Shown here piece by piece: positions 11,011-22,011 of a stretch of 64,000 nucleotides of DNA; the stretch's first letter is position 1, and each line of letters begins with the position of its first letter. The stretch is taken from contig JAHQIW010005997.1 in assembly GCA_019055375.1 (NCBI GenBank), forward strand, positions 1 through 64,000. Reading direction: 5' to 3'. A program made the translations under genes and the position numbers. The DNA is from Parelaphostrongylus tenuis. Lineage: Eukaryota; Nematoda; Chromadorea; Rhabditida; Metastrongylidae. The notes beneath the pieces are model-generated. The model was not told the origin of the DNA. It searched no databases and saw only the letters and a program-made list of their open reading frames with translations.

Positions 11011-11529
11011 GAATGGTAATATCTCAGAATGTTTATTGTCTTTCCGTATCAGTTTGCGATTTCAAAATTTAACTGAAATTTGGTAGTTTTTTGTTCTCTG
11101 TGACAGGTGATCTCCTTTTCTTTATTGAAATACTGCCTGTTAAAGGCTTCAATATGGGGACTGGTTTCCTCTGACTTGCCGAGAAATTTTTCCTCAACGG
11201 TAATGCTTGAAGGGTTGAAAACTTGATCGGCTAGAACAAGGTGCATTATCTATCTACGAAAAAACTTCATTTGATTCTAGAGATGATGAAATTAATATTT
11301 TCCGAAACAATCATAACGAAACGTAGTCTTCCTGAAGCGGACAAATTCTTGGAGCTACACTTCATTTACTAAGACGGACCTCGGCCAAGAAATATGCATC
11401 ACATACGTTTGCCTAGCTCCGAAAGTCAGGATTTCATCTGATAGACAAGAGAACTCCCATACTTTAGACAAAAGATATGTTGGTTTGGATATGGGTGCAT
11501 GTGGTGCAGTACCTTGAGCTGCCTTGCAA

Positions 11530-11790
11530 AATACGCCTGGCCTATGAATCAATCCCGCGTCTAAGGCTTACCAAGCTTTTAGTTCTTCCGACGTCTGTGA
11601 AATGGTATCAGACCTGTTCGGGAGAATAGCAGCACTCACTTGACAGATCAGTGGGCTCCCGCGAGTCATTGTAAATGTCAGGTATGTATTAAATTGAGTC
11701 AAACGATGCTCAGTGAAGTCGAATGCATGGCGCATCCCTGAGGCATTGATGAATTCTGAGAGCTCTGCCCTTTTTCTTTTTATTGGCTTG
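11530..11790 (+). mobile_element. SINE body fragment
   Basis: Family landmarks are present in plus orientation: 'gggagaatagcagcac', 'gcgagtcattgtaaatgtcagg', 'gtgaagtcgaatgcatggcgc' and 'gagctctgcccttttt'. A paralogue is at about 26150-26290. The tRNA-like head is not clear. Confidence 0.55.
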
Positions 11791-11995
11791 AAATTAAAAG
11801 AGTACAATATTTATGCACTACGTGAATTCCAATCAACTGCACTGTTCCTGCAGATTAATATCTATATCGTAGTCTCATGAAAAGAAAATTTTGCTTGAGA
11901 ACAGAGGTGACTTGCAAGAAATGAATGTGATCTGTTGTACTTCTAGTTTCTAGAGAAATGAATATTTCTTTCCTTTAATTATTTTCGCTATTTAG

Positions 11996-12093
11996 CTGGT
12001 GCTGATGTGCTCCTGGATGGTGACAGTGCCTTCGCTGCTTCAGCTGTTTCAGACTTACGCACTCTTCCTGAACACGCGCGAACATTAGCTAAG
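11996..12093 (+). other. Exon-like sequence X, 98 nt, copy 1
   Basis: It is bounded by a TTTAG acceptor and a GTTTAT donor and encodes 32 residues starting GADVLLDGDSAF and ending ARTLAK. The paralogue at 26517-26614 has the same length, also has TTTAG/GT ends, and stays open although about a third of residues differ. That pattern suggests a former or present exon of a gene I cannot identify. I find no partner exons within 1 kb on either side. Confidence 0.4.
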
Positions 12094-12549
12094 GTTTATC
12101 CACCTTTTTTTCAAACAAAAAGACACGTAGTCTGATTTCATTTACAAGGATTTATATAAATAACAGCAGTTTAATGAATTCAACAACTTAAGGAGCAAAT
12201 AGAAACGATATTCGACTCGGGAAGAATGAATGTACAAACCGAGTTCTAGCTGCATTCTGTCACTTCATGCAACAGTTTTTAGGGTATTGCTTTGTTATTA
12301 CCTTTGGAAACTCCCTATTATGAATTGAAACGATGTATTCATAAAAATTTGTGTACTTTCATTTGCCGGGAGACCTCTGCTCTGAGACGTAAAGGTGTTG
12401 TTCTGCATTATGATTGAAACGGATCTCTTTTCAATGAATGTTTTTGTGATATTTTCTAATGAACATATGAATAGTTGATGGTTGTATAGTTTTTCGACAT
12501 GGTAATCCTCCAGTCTTCTACTTATGACAATATTAGTGAATTCTCAATC

Positions 12550-12860
12550 ATGCTGGAAGGGCTGCTTGTGGCACAGTGGTCCGAGGTGCCCTGAGAAAAC
12601 ATGAAGACGATGATCTAACTTGTCGAGAACTGACCGGCTTTGATAGACAGGCGGCGCCGAGCCGTCACATTCCATGAGACGCAACGCCGCCATTACAGTA
12701 GCTAATTGAGATTTGTCGTCGCGCGGCACGATACGAGATTTACCGCTCGGTCTGTTTTAATTATCTCCGACGATACTCGAGCTCGGTGCAAGATGGGTCT
12801 CTCAGGAATTGCTCGACCTTAGGGGCTTTATCCTCTACTACTTTGGCGATGAGCAAAACA
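12550..12860 (+). mobile_element. SINE, tRNA-headed, copy S2
   Basis: The head TGGCACAGTGGTCCGAGGTGCC resembles the tRNA A-box region of the family. The body is more decayed than at 46840-47130 and ends near 'ttaggggctttatcctcta'. Confidence 0.55.
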
Positions 12861-13060
12861 CCTTGTTAAAAAGTGTTGTTAGGGGGTAGGGGGGAGGGAT
12901 TCAACGAGAGTTAAGAGTATTCAATTAGGAGTTTAAAAGAATCTCAGATCTTAAGCGATACACTGTTCCTCCAAGTTAGGTAACTATATATTGGAATGCG
13001 GATACTGGATTTTTGTATTCACCTCATAATTGAAGACAAATGCTTTCAATTGTCCGCAGA

Positions 13061-14870
13061 ATGTCACAAATGGTTGGAAAAATAGGACGACTTGTATGGA
13101 ATGACTGCAAAATGACCGATCTCGATCATGAGAAGCAGACACTCGTTGAGATCGCAGTGATATTAACAGATAAGGATCTCAATGTACATTGATTGAAATC
13201 CGGCAAATTCTTTAATTTTTAGTGTTTCAAAACTGTACTTTCATCTGTAACTGTAATTATACATCCAAAAGTATTAAGTGGTATAGAAAAATCTGACTCC
13301 AGAAGGGCGTTGAACTCGTGTTCTACCTATACCAGGGACGCGTGCTAACACTACACCATAAAGACCACCGATCTACTACCACTATGATACATAAAACCCG
13401 ATTGCGCTCACATCTTAGAGCTGCTGGATATATATAATCTAAAAGCGATGAATTATGTCGATGAAAAAATGGTAATAGAGCGACGGCCTACCGATGGATC
13501 AAGTCAGTGGTGCTGTCGTCCTTTACAGTGGTGTTAGGGTAGCACGTGTTCCGGTTATGGGTGAAACACGGGTTCAAAGCCACACGAGGTCGAATATTTT
13601 GCAAATCACTCAATATTCTTAGGTGTGTGATTGCGTTATGTTCACAATGCTTTTCCTGTGAGCTGTGGACTAGCAATGTCTTTTTCGCATTTAGATGTTT
13701 TGGCTGTTTTTTTCGTTGTAGATCATTGCGGAGGGCCCGGACATTGTAATAAATCAGCCCGAGGAAGTTCTGGACAATATGGAAGATTGGTCACGCAAAA
13801 CGTTCGCGGAGAATGGGCTCCTAAGCAAGATCCGTGAGAGCAAGATAGACATGAAACAAGCAGAAGACATGGATAGTAATCGTTTCCTCATTGTTCTCGT
13901 TGTTGTGAAATGTTTTAATCTAGCTCTCTTTGTCTCTTTGAATGTTCAGTCATTTCGGAGGCAATGAGGGGATTTGATGCACCTTCTCCTAAAAGTACTG
14001 GTACTAAAATTATTTTGATCCAGGTTTTATGTGCCGCCTAGAAAATTCGTTCGTTGGTATGTTATCATACCTACATGAACGGGATAGCACCCCTTCAACG
14101 TGGTTCGGTGAAAGAAAACCACCTTAGGGAGTTGGACTCGCGTTTCACCCTTGGGAGGGGGCTATTACTGCACCGCCAGGGATTGATAAACGTCAAGAGC
14201 TTCCATCCTTTTATCCTCTACCTACGTGTGAACTGGTGAAGTAGGGTGACAGCGAATCTTATAAATCTAATGTGAATAACGAAAGAAAACTATGCAGTCA
14301 GTCCATTGATGGATTGTTAGCCCCTCAACAGCACGACTTCTGTTGACACAATAGATACTTTTTTTTAAACAATTATTAGCTTATATGTGTGTTTTGCTAA
14401 TGTATGTGTGATCATAATTTTATTGTTCAGATATTAGATTTTCTCGCGAATGAAACACTGAAGCAGGCATGTCCATCGGCAGGAAACAGCGTACACCTCG
14501 ATCAAAGGTGAAATTCTTATTTTCTTTTATCTTTATATCTCAATTTAACTTTTATCTCTCTCACACCATCTGAAGTTAGATTTGTAGATTCATATCGAAG
14601 TATATGCCACGTCTTGACAAACATTTGCACTACCGGATTGTAGATGTTTCCACTATCAAAGAGGTAGTCTCACAATTCAGACCAGTATCCAAGTGCTTCA
14701 GTGTATCTTTAAGTACTTTCACCAGAAAGAAATTTCAGTTAGCGGCAAGATGGTATCCGAAAGAGTTCAAGGAAGCACCTCTTAAGAGGCAAACTCATAG
14801 AGCTTTGGACGATATCCGAGAGAGGATTGAAGAATTACGTTACTATCGCTCTTTTATCATTCATCATTAA
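13061..14870 (+). CDS. Orn-1, oligoribonuclease-like gene, catalytic Glu lost
   Basis: Five exons join to an open frame of 185 aa: 13061-13183, 13722-13871, 14431-14507, 14588-14663 and 14739-14870 (TAA). The product matches the oligoribonuclease (Orn/REXO2) DEDDh exonuclease family, which degrades 2-5 nt RNAs, and its length is normal for the family. Catalytic D15, D115, H162 and D167 are present (motifs VHLDQR and [10 protein letters not shown]), but the first motif reads WNDCKMT, with K17 where the family has Glu. The acceptor CCGCAG lies one base before ATG, which would fit trans-splicing. The other junctions are sound (GTACAT, GTGAAA and GTAGTC donors; TTCAG, GTAG and TTTCAG acceptors), except that intron 2 starts GATAGT and not GT. 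The frame is conserved but the enzyme is probably inactive; it is a young pseudogene or a catalytically dead paralogue. Confidence 0.75.
13290..13600. repeat. Inverted tRNA-like dimer in Orn-1 intron 1
   Basis: The left unit is on the minus strand (about 13370 to 13305: A-box-like TGGTGTAGTGTTAGCACGCG, B-box-like GAGTTCAACGCCC). The right unit is on the plus strand (about 13525-13585: GTGGTGTTAGGGTAGCACG, then GGGTTCAAAGCC). The same arrangement lies in intron 1 of Orn-2 (about 32140-32480), and a weaker form in Orn-3 (about 47460-47800). Confidence 0.6.
14120..14190 (-). repeat. tRNA-like unit in Orn-1 intron 2
   Basis: Minus strand: A-box-like TGGCGGTGCAGTAATAGC and B-box-like GCGAGTCCAACTCCC about 30 nt later. 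Paralogues are at about 32985-33060 and 48300-48375. It is a tRNA-derived SINE and not a functional tRNA. Confidence 0.5.
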
Positions 14871-14874
14871 GCGT

Positions 14875-16700
14875 GATATTCGATAATCCATCTCGTGTAA
14901 CCTCTTGCCTTCTTTTGGCTTATTTCCCTACTGCTGATGGTGGTAGTGCAGTTCGACGATGGATATCTTCACCTGTCACTTTGATTTATCTCTTCCCATT
15001 TTGTAAATGTTGTTTACCTCTTATCGATAAATTGTTTAGCACAATCGTAGTGAGATCGAAGTAAAAAATATTCCGAATTAGGGAAGAGAAATATGAACGA
15101 GCTAATGTAAAGCGAATGAAGTTTTTGGAGTACAGAAAGATCGGTGGCCCAATGATTCAGCTAGAAACGACACAGAACAGTGGGTAAAACACGGAACTAT
15201 TACAATTGATTGAACACGAAACTGCTTATTCAGCGCGAACTCTCGTTCATAAAAAAAAACACATAAAGCAGGAGATGATTCTACAGCGCTGACTGCCTTC
15301 CATTTGTCATTGACGAAACAGACAAAACAGTCGTTATCACGTCCGATGCTGGAGAACCCTCGTTAATATCTTGGCAATGCGTGGAAATTCCCACTTCACG
15401 CACTATGTTGCTCACTACCGAGCGGAGACGTGCGCATTGAAGAAAATGCTTTTCACAACATTTTTTAATTCTTTGACGTGCAGCAGCCAGTAGAGAGGTC
15501 TTCAAAATTGAACTTTCGTCATATGCTTCACATCAACTTTATGAACTAAAGAACAAATTCTATTATTGGCCACTAGCATAAAAGTCGGAATTGTACTTAA
15601 TGCAGTTCTGGGTAGTTTCTTTTTATTTTCTTGTAAGATCCACGTATAGATGTTCGAGAATGCAGCCTAAGGTGAAAAGTGTTTAAACATGGTACTATGA
15701 AGAATTTGTGGTCGTTACACAGAAGAATCACTATACGGAATGTACTCTTAACATATTTTGATTTATCTCCCAGGTTTGCAAAATTGCGAGAAATTGAGAG
15801 CGCTTCATAATCATCCACGTTAATGAGGAGTTTGATGAGGCGTTAAAAAGGTGACGAAGATTTTCTCAGTTGAGGTTCACCGCACTCACGCTCTCAACAG
15901 CGTCCACCTTACTTTCGCATGTCGATGCATGCCAACCTCAAAGAGTATAGCATTCTTGTGCCTCATATATACACCTCAATTTTTTCTTGGTTACTTGTCA
16001 CACAGTTCTCCATCATGTTCTTCGTACTGTTCAATTCTTTATGCTGTTTAATTCCCTCCTGTTTCTGAACACAATTGAAATTCTGTAGAAGTTTCTGCTT
16101 GGTAATCAGTTACTTCTTCATTAAGGATTTTTAAGGAGATTTTTCAGACGTAATAAATAGGAAATGATAATGAGTAGATCAAGACTCATCTAATGTAATT
16201 TCGGCTTTTCTGAAATTTGTTTCCAGTGATTTTGCACCAAAAGTTGTGCTTCATTTTTGTCAATCAAAATCTTCCACAAATTTTCTCTTGGAAGTGCAAT
16301 TGCAACGTCTGTGTTTAGTCCACTGCGAAATCTTTATTTCTGGAAAGTCACGATTTTAAGTCGTAACATCGCAAAAGAGATGGTGGGAATTGATGTTAAA
16401 CCGCAGCGCGTGAGGAGCCGGCATTTACTGGAATTTCGTTGCAAATGGTCTTTTCTTTGTAACTCGTTTTCATCACAAATTCAGTCTGCATTCCTCACCA
16501 ACCAACTTTAAAGTGCTTCCGCTTAGCATATCTATTATAAACCGTGCTTTGAAAGATTCAATTATGAATTCAACGTATTGGAAATCTCTGGAGCACTTTG
16601 GAAAAAAAGAGCTTTTACGCCTGCACTATTCACTCTTGAGTGCCGTATGCTAAATCCATTGTTGCCGTGTGAAATAACCTGATGCGAGAACATGGAAATG
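14875..16700 (+). repeat. Spacer between Orn-1 and SEC-C
   Basis: It matches 7170-8700, 33760-36740 and 49070-52600 in direct orientation and 61300-63080 inverted. The short frames on both strands are not conserved between copies. I see no gene, RNA or clear regulatory signal. Confidence 0.6.
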
Positions 16701-16764
16701 TTTTCAGTTGAGTCTCCACGTTCATTGAGTTATTTAGATAACAAGAATGAATATTATTGAAACT

Positions 16765-18542
16765 ATGCCAAACCATCTGACAGGTCATTTTATTATTTCA
16801 CTGACAGCCATAATCTCAGTAGTGTCGGGATGTGGAGTGATGCCTGCTGGTCAAGGTAAGGAACACAAAATTTCTGTCATTGCACAAATACTTCCAATAT
16901 TAGATAGAAGTTCATGAATTCCAATCAGAACGAATATATGTGTCACTTCATATGTACTCAAAATTGTCGCATTCCGAAACTTTTAATTGAAGGATTACGA
17001 TTTGAACTTTTTTACTCTATTTTATTTCATTTGATCCGTCTAACAATCTTCTTTTTCACTGAGCGTATCCTAAACTTCCAGAATTCAACTGATTTTTTGT
17101 CTTCTTTTTGAACGTCGCATAACAGTAGTTGACCGCGCCTCAATTTCGAGGATAGCCTGTATGGCGTACCGTAGGGGACTTCGATGTTGACTGCTGAAGA
17201 GTGTTGGGGCGGCGTTTGGCCCACTCCCGCTGCTTCAAGCATCACAACCGCTAGGGCACTGCGCCTCCGAATTCAAAATAATAAATGAGAACTACAATCA
17301 TTATTCAACATAGTAACTTGATGTTTAATCAGCCAATGAAGAAACTACGAAATTTCGCTGCAGTAAGCACTCGGATCTTCACCGTCACCGGCTTCACTTT
17401 GCCTGTTGCCATGGTTTACACTGGAGACGCTGCAATTCGTGCTCAGTTATCTAATATAGCAAGTAGCAGAGGAGCAGCTCAGGCATCAGTAAACCGTCTT
17501 GTGATGCAAACAGTGAGTTGACAGCTCTTGAATTCCAATTGTTTTTTCTCTCTCGCAATTTCTGGAAAGGTGACGGAGGTAAGCACTGAATTTCTGGGAA
17601 ATTTCATTGGAAGCAAAGCCAAATGAACTTTTAAATTAATGAAAAATTTTCTGCTCTTTAGGTTTTTAATGTTCTCGAAAGCCAAGGTCGTAGTGCACTT
17701 TTACCTGATGCTGTAATCATAGCAATTTTGGGCCAACTTACTATCAACATCACTTACGAACCATTGGAATGCAAGATGGTTGCTCTCAATCCGACGGCTG
17801 ACACGCGTTGGTATTCAATATTGAACATCTTTATAAACAAAGCTAAAGATAGATGTAAAGGTAAAAAAAGTAGAACTTTGTTTGTTGATGTCTTAAAACA
17901 ACGACAAACACTTTCCAAAAAACCATCGGAATATGTCTTCTAATAAAGGAGAGGAATGTTATAATAAAGTTGAGATTGAAGCCTTTGAAGCTGATGATAC
18001 TTTTTGTAGTAGTTTGTTATGTCTTTTTTGTGAGAATAATTTGATGTTAATGTATCACGTAATGATGTGGAAGATTATCAAAAATGAAAACAAGAACTGA
18101 TCACAGTTGTCTCTTGCTCTTCCAATATTCTACTGTAATGCCTTAACTGTGAGAAGGTGTCTTTTTGGGGCTCATAATCTCTTGCAGAAGACAATATGGA
18201 CGATAAATGCATCATTGTCAGCAACACGGTTACGGGAATTTGCACCAAAATGATGGCAGGAGGGGGAGGAGCAATGATGTGTAGCATGCCCGTGGCGATT
18301 GGGGCTATCCCTCCGCAGCACTTGACAATTGGAGGGACTATTTCGGTTTGATTAGCTTTTTATTTTCAATATGAGCTTTGTTTTGTAAAGCGAACAAGTT
18401 TGTGTAGACTACAAACATCATCATGGCGAATTGGTCGAGAACGATATGGCAAAGCGTAGTGAACAGAGCGGTCCGTATGTTGATATCGGGTCCCTTTGAA
18501 TCGAACTTCTTCTCAGCATCTGCCGTTGTCAGCGGAAATTGA
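16765..18542 (+). CDS. SEC-C, small secreted protein of unknown function, intact
   Basis: Five exons (16765-16855, 17364-17512, 17662-17806, 18188-18345, 18408-18542) join in frame to 225 aa ending TGA. Donors are GTAAGG, GTGAGT, GTTGGT and GTTTGA; acceptors are CTGCAG, TTTAG, TTGCAG and TGTAG. Residues 1-22 look like a signal peptide (hydrophobic ISLTAIISVVSG before C23). There are five cysteines (C23, C117, C136, C147, C160), one N-glycosylation sequon (N109-I-T), a glycine run at 153-156, and conserved blocks FTVTGFTLPVAMVY, ALLPDAV, PLECK, VSNTVTGIC and SNFFSASA. I do not recognise a named domain; the five related copies here show a multicopy family, probably nematode-specific. The exon 3 donor (GT after C17806) is the least certain junction. 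Confidence 0.7.
17120..17290 (-). repeat. Conserved element in SEC intron 1
   Basis: About 170 bp, more GC-rich than the surrounding intron, shared with 37200-37365 (almost identical) and, in diverged form on the opposite strand, 60840-61030. Common pieces are 'gcagtgccc', 'caacatcgaa' and 'ggctat'. Reading frames are not shared between copies, so it is not an exon. It could be a small repeat or an intronic regulatory element. Confidence 0.4.
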
Positions 18543-18569
18543 ATTTCAAGTGTGATATGCTCGAGACAG

Positions 18570-19320
18570 TTATTTTCATGAAATGGACATGTATTGTGTT
18601 GTAGCACTAAGGCATCAATAAACTCATAAATCAAATAGTTGATGGGTAGTCAGAATAATGCAAGGAACTACATTGAAATTTACCTTTCTTTATAATGTTA
18701 CTGACAAACTGATAGAACAAAGTTTTTGAGAAAAACTTCTTTTCGCTTGCATAAGAAAAACTTCTCTTCGCCTGCAATTTGAGAATATACGCGCTTTATT
18801 AATCTATGAATATTAGTGGTGTGCAAAACATAACTCTTGCGCGAGTTCTTTGTTCTCATTATAGCTTCACCAATGGTCGCAGTGGTCACTAGAGGAAGAT
18901 CGATTACAAGAAAGAAAAAACATTGAAAGGCTTTGTACAAAATAAGACATTGGTTCTACGGAAACACCTCGCTGAACCTTCAGTTAGATATCTAATCATC
19001 TGCCCATCGACAAGTGGCCATTCATGAGAGCTGAAGTATATTGAGTGACATTGTGGAGGCTTCATTTTTCAGTTCATGCATTTGGGTATACAAAGCATGA
19101 GTTCAAGCTAGAAATACCTTTGTAGGAATATGATCGGTAATGTACAGTTTTTTCGTGACGATAAAGAGCTCCTTGGTTTTTTCTGGTAATAAGACTACAA
19201 AATAACCAACCTCATTTGCTGGGCAGAAACTTTTCATGGGAGCTTTAGTAACCATTCAAAAGCTGAAATTTCTGGTTACAGCCTCACGTTGCCTCTTCCC
19301 AAAACAGGCTTTTATAGCGT
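18570..19320 (+). other. Downstream flank of SEC-C, no gene
   Basis: It matches 37560-38030 in direct orientation and 59215-59690 inverted. A B-box-like GGTTCGACTCCCG at about 19350-19365, just past its end, is a tRNA-like SINE fragment. Nothing else is seen. Confidence 0.5.
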
Positions 19321-19389
19321 CCCCGGTATGGATGAAACGCTGGTTCGACTCCCGCTTGAGGTCGTATTTTTGCTCATATCAAACGTATT

Positions 19390-20060
19390 ACTATTGGCCA
19401 CTTTTTGATTAACAAAGATCTGGTATTGTTTACTTTGTGTTCTGCAAATGCAAGGGCGATGCACATACACTTTAAGCACGTTCGAAAAAACTTTGAGTCA
19501 TGCGTGTGCCGCCAGTTTTCACATTTCGTCACTCCTTTTTATTCTATGTTCATAGCTGCATATCTGTCTTCTCTTCTTGGTTGGAGATGTGGAAAGAGAA
19601 ACGAAACGTGAAATTTCAAGGCGATCACTCAGCATGACAATACTTCAAACATCTCTCGTTCCGCGATCCACATTTGATAGATAGAGCTGCAATCGAATCT
19701 CCGACAAGAAAAGAACATCACGACGTGGTAAGTGGCTACTACTCGTTTTCTCGCTAGATTCAAAGTTATATTCAGCAGTCTAGTCAGCAGTGTTCTAGTC
19801 AGCAAGTGACCTTAGCAAGTAACTGTGAACCATCATTTGGAGCGAATCTCATAGAAGTCTGCGCGTATCCTTGTCTCTTCCACATTCGCTATCCGAAATA
19901 TTGGCACTCAGAATGCCGAAATAAAGTGTGGAACACTTTATTGCACATTTGAACTACCCACGCATCACTTGGAATTTATGTACTCAGCAGACAATCTTTG
20001 TTTACCCTCCTTTTTAGCAGTGATATGACATTATAACCATATATCCAATGATACTGATTA
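19390..20060 (+). repeat. Repeat block T, copy 1
   Basis: It has a direct copy at about 44190-44780 and an inverted copy at about 22130-22720. Landmarks are 'acatctctcgtt', 'gatccacat' and 'atcggcactcagaatg'. No coding potential is conserved among the three. Confidence 0.65.
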
Positions 20061-20089
20061 ATTCTTGAAATCCTAACTTCGACAGTGTG

Positions 20090-20560
20090 CTATGCCCCAA
20101 CGTCTCATCGTTTCCGGAAGGGGGTCCTAACCATACACCACAGGAGCTCCTGTTCTGCTGTAACTCTATGGGAGACACTCTCCTGAAAGGATGAGACGTG
20201 GGTTCAGCTCTTGCTCGAGCTTCAGGGTTATGCTTATCATTCCACGTTGTTGGATAACATGAATCTCATATTATCCAGCAATGCTGAGCGATAAGCATGA
20301 CTCTGAACATCGGGCGGAAGCTGAGCCTACGAACTCACATAAGATTTATGTTATCCAACAATTGGAATGATAAGCATAACTTTAGACCTCGAGCGGATGC
20401 TCAATCCACGTCTCATCCTTTCGGGACGATGTCGAGATAGAGTGATAGTAGAGCAGGAGCCCCGGTGGTGTATTGGTTAGGACTCGCTTCCAGAAACGGT
20501 GAGACGTGGGTTCAGCTTCCAGTCCAAGATTTAGGGTTTTGTGCACCGTTCAACATTGTT
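20090..20560. repeat. tRNA-like SINE units in inverted array
   Basis: It contains a minus unit at about 20105-20135, a plus unit at about 20455-20530 (A-box-like TGGTGTATTGGTTAGGACTCGC, B-box-like GGGTTCAGCTTCC), and between them an inverted pair, 20180-20260 against 20345-20430, sharing 'gttatgcttatcattcca' and 'gatgagacgtgg'. Confidence 0.6.
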
Positions 20561-20569
20561 GGATGTATA

Positions 20570-21652
20570 TTAGGTTGGAAAGAAATTTCCGGCACTTGTA
20601 AAAGATTGAAATTTTATGCATGAAATCCGAACAAAAGCAATAATAACTACTCTTCATAATCAAGGTCAACGTTTTCTACGACTTTCTACAAGTAGTGTGC
20701 CATGTCTCGAATCTGATTGAAGTACATTCCTTTGATTTCAAATCAAAAACTCTTGACATGCTTCTGCAACTTCATCGAACGATTCATATCGACTACACCT
20801 CAAAACATGTTGCAATGATCGGAAGGCGAAACGGATGGACCCAAATCTGGGATATAGGCGAGATACGGCAGATCCCCGACGTGCGGTCTGGCATTGTCTT
20901 TTTGCATCAAAATGCGCTTTCGGTTGACCATAGCCGGGTACTTGTCCATATCCTTGTCGTAGACTCAGCCTAACTGCTGACAACAGAACTCGACGCTGAT
21001 GAACTTGCTGTTCGGAACGAACTCAAAATGAACGATTTTTTCAGAGCTCCACCAAACACAGATATGATGAACTTCTTGCCAAATCAGTTGTGCTTCGGAA
21101 GTGACGACGCAGATTGACCCTTCTGAATCATCTTTGTCTCGATTGTAATTAACCAGATACATCCACCTCTCGTCCGAAGTCACAGTGCGTTTTTAAAATC
21201 GATCATTCAGTGAATTGTTGAGCAGTTGGCAATAAATTTTGGCTCTTTTGGCGGCTTGTACTTTGGTGAGTTCGTGTGGATGCTGTCGTGGCTTCTTGTG
21301 GGCAAAGTTAAGTTGGTGGAGATGAGTCAGCACAGTTGTATTAAAAGCATCAAGTTTGATTGCCAATCCGCGAACACTTGATGACGGTTTATCTTCCAAA
21401 GCAGGAATCAAATCTTCATTGTTCAATTTCGATGGACGTCTTGGACGAGGCATGTCTTCGAAGTCAAGATCTCCGGCATTAAAGAGTTGAAACCAACGTC
21501 CAGCAGCAGATTTGCATGTTGTGCCTTCCCCTACAACTTCACTGATTTCATCAGCTGCTGCCCGCTGTGGAAGGCCCTTTCTAAATATTGACGCAATAAA
21601 ATTAACTTCGACTGTATCGTTGTAGGCCTCCAGTGGGAAAATCCCATATAAT
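20570..21652 (-). mobile_element. mariner transposon remnant
   Basis: The minus strand encodes a mariner-type transposase in broken frames. N-terminal helix-turn-helix region: FRKGLPQRAAADEISEVVGE, followed by GRWFQLFNAGDLDFEDMPR. The catalytic region has TSDERW (first Asp present), CVWWSSEKIVHF (second Asp replaced by Ser) and KDNARPHV (third Asp present). The 3' terminal repeat TTAGGTTGG starts at 20570 next to TA, the mariner target. The other end is missing: the sequence stops at 21652 next to the hammerhead element. A stop lies after NDRF, and frameshifts are present. The transposon is dead. Confidence 0.85.
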
Positions 21653-21658
21653 AAACTA

Positions 21659-21698
21659 TAATGATGAGACCGTCAAAGGCGAAGCACGTGAATCGGGC
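21659..21698 (+). ncRNA. Hammerhead 3' part, decayed
   Basis: TGATGA, stem II ACC/GG, then GAAG in place of GAAA, CACGTGAA and TCGGGC. The 5' strand of stem I is missing because the element starts here. Confidence 0.55.
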
Positions 21699-21967
21699 TT
21701 CATAAGTCAGCCTAATTAAAAGACCACATGACTTGTTGGCTCAAATATTAATTACGAGATATGTTGAAATTAGAGCGTGATCTGAAGAAAACACTCGAAA
21801 CGAAAGGTATGATATACTAACGATACCAGCTAAGAACAATCAAGTGTACAACAGTGTGTGTTAAGCGATAATTTCACCTGACATGCAGTGTCTGATGTTC
21901 GCCGTCGCCTTCTGTTAGTGTAGGGGACTGAGCTCCCCGAGATGATTGTCTAAAGACGAGGGGTACT

Positions 21968-22011
21968 GCCCGACTGATGAGACCTTTACGGTGGAAACAC
22001 GTGTATCGGGC
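21968..22011 (+). ncRNA. Hammerhead ribozyme, intact core
   Basis: GCCCGA (21968-21973), CTGATGA (21974-21980), stem II ACC/GGU with a G-G mismatch at its base (21981-21993), GAAA (21994-21997), stem III ACAC/GUGU, GUA cleavage site (after 22005), then TCGGGC (22006-22011) giving a perfect 6-bp stem I. Confidence 0.8.

Larger units (their letters stand above)
9960..11250 (+). repeat. Duplicated block R, copy 1
   Basis: It matches 24400-25870 and 57140-58770 along its whole length. It consists mainly of a minus-strand SINE (about 10205-11010) split by a hammerhead fold-back element. No protein gene is supported. Confidence 0.7.

Noticed and set aside
18338..18634. 98-residue minus-strand frame overlapping SEC-C exon 5
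   Set aside because: The plus strand carries exon 5 with proper splice and stop. The minus frame is its antisense shadow, and the same shadow appears on the plus strand at 59652-59990 opposite SEC-F.
20090..20560. CRISPR array
   Set aside because: The repeats are inverted, unequal and tRNA-like, the spacing is irregular, and the DNA is animal.
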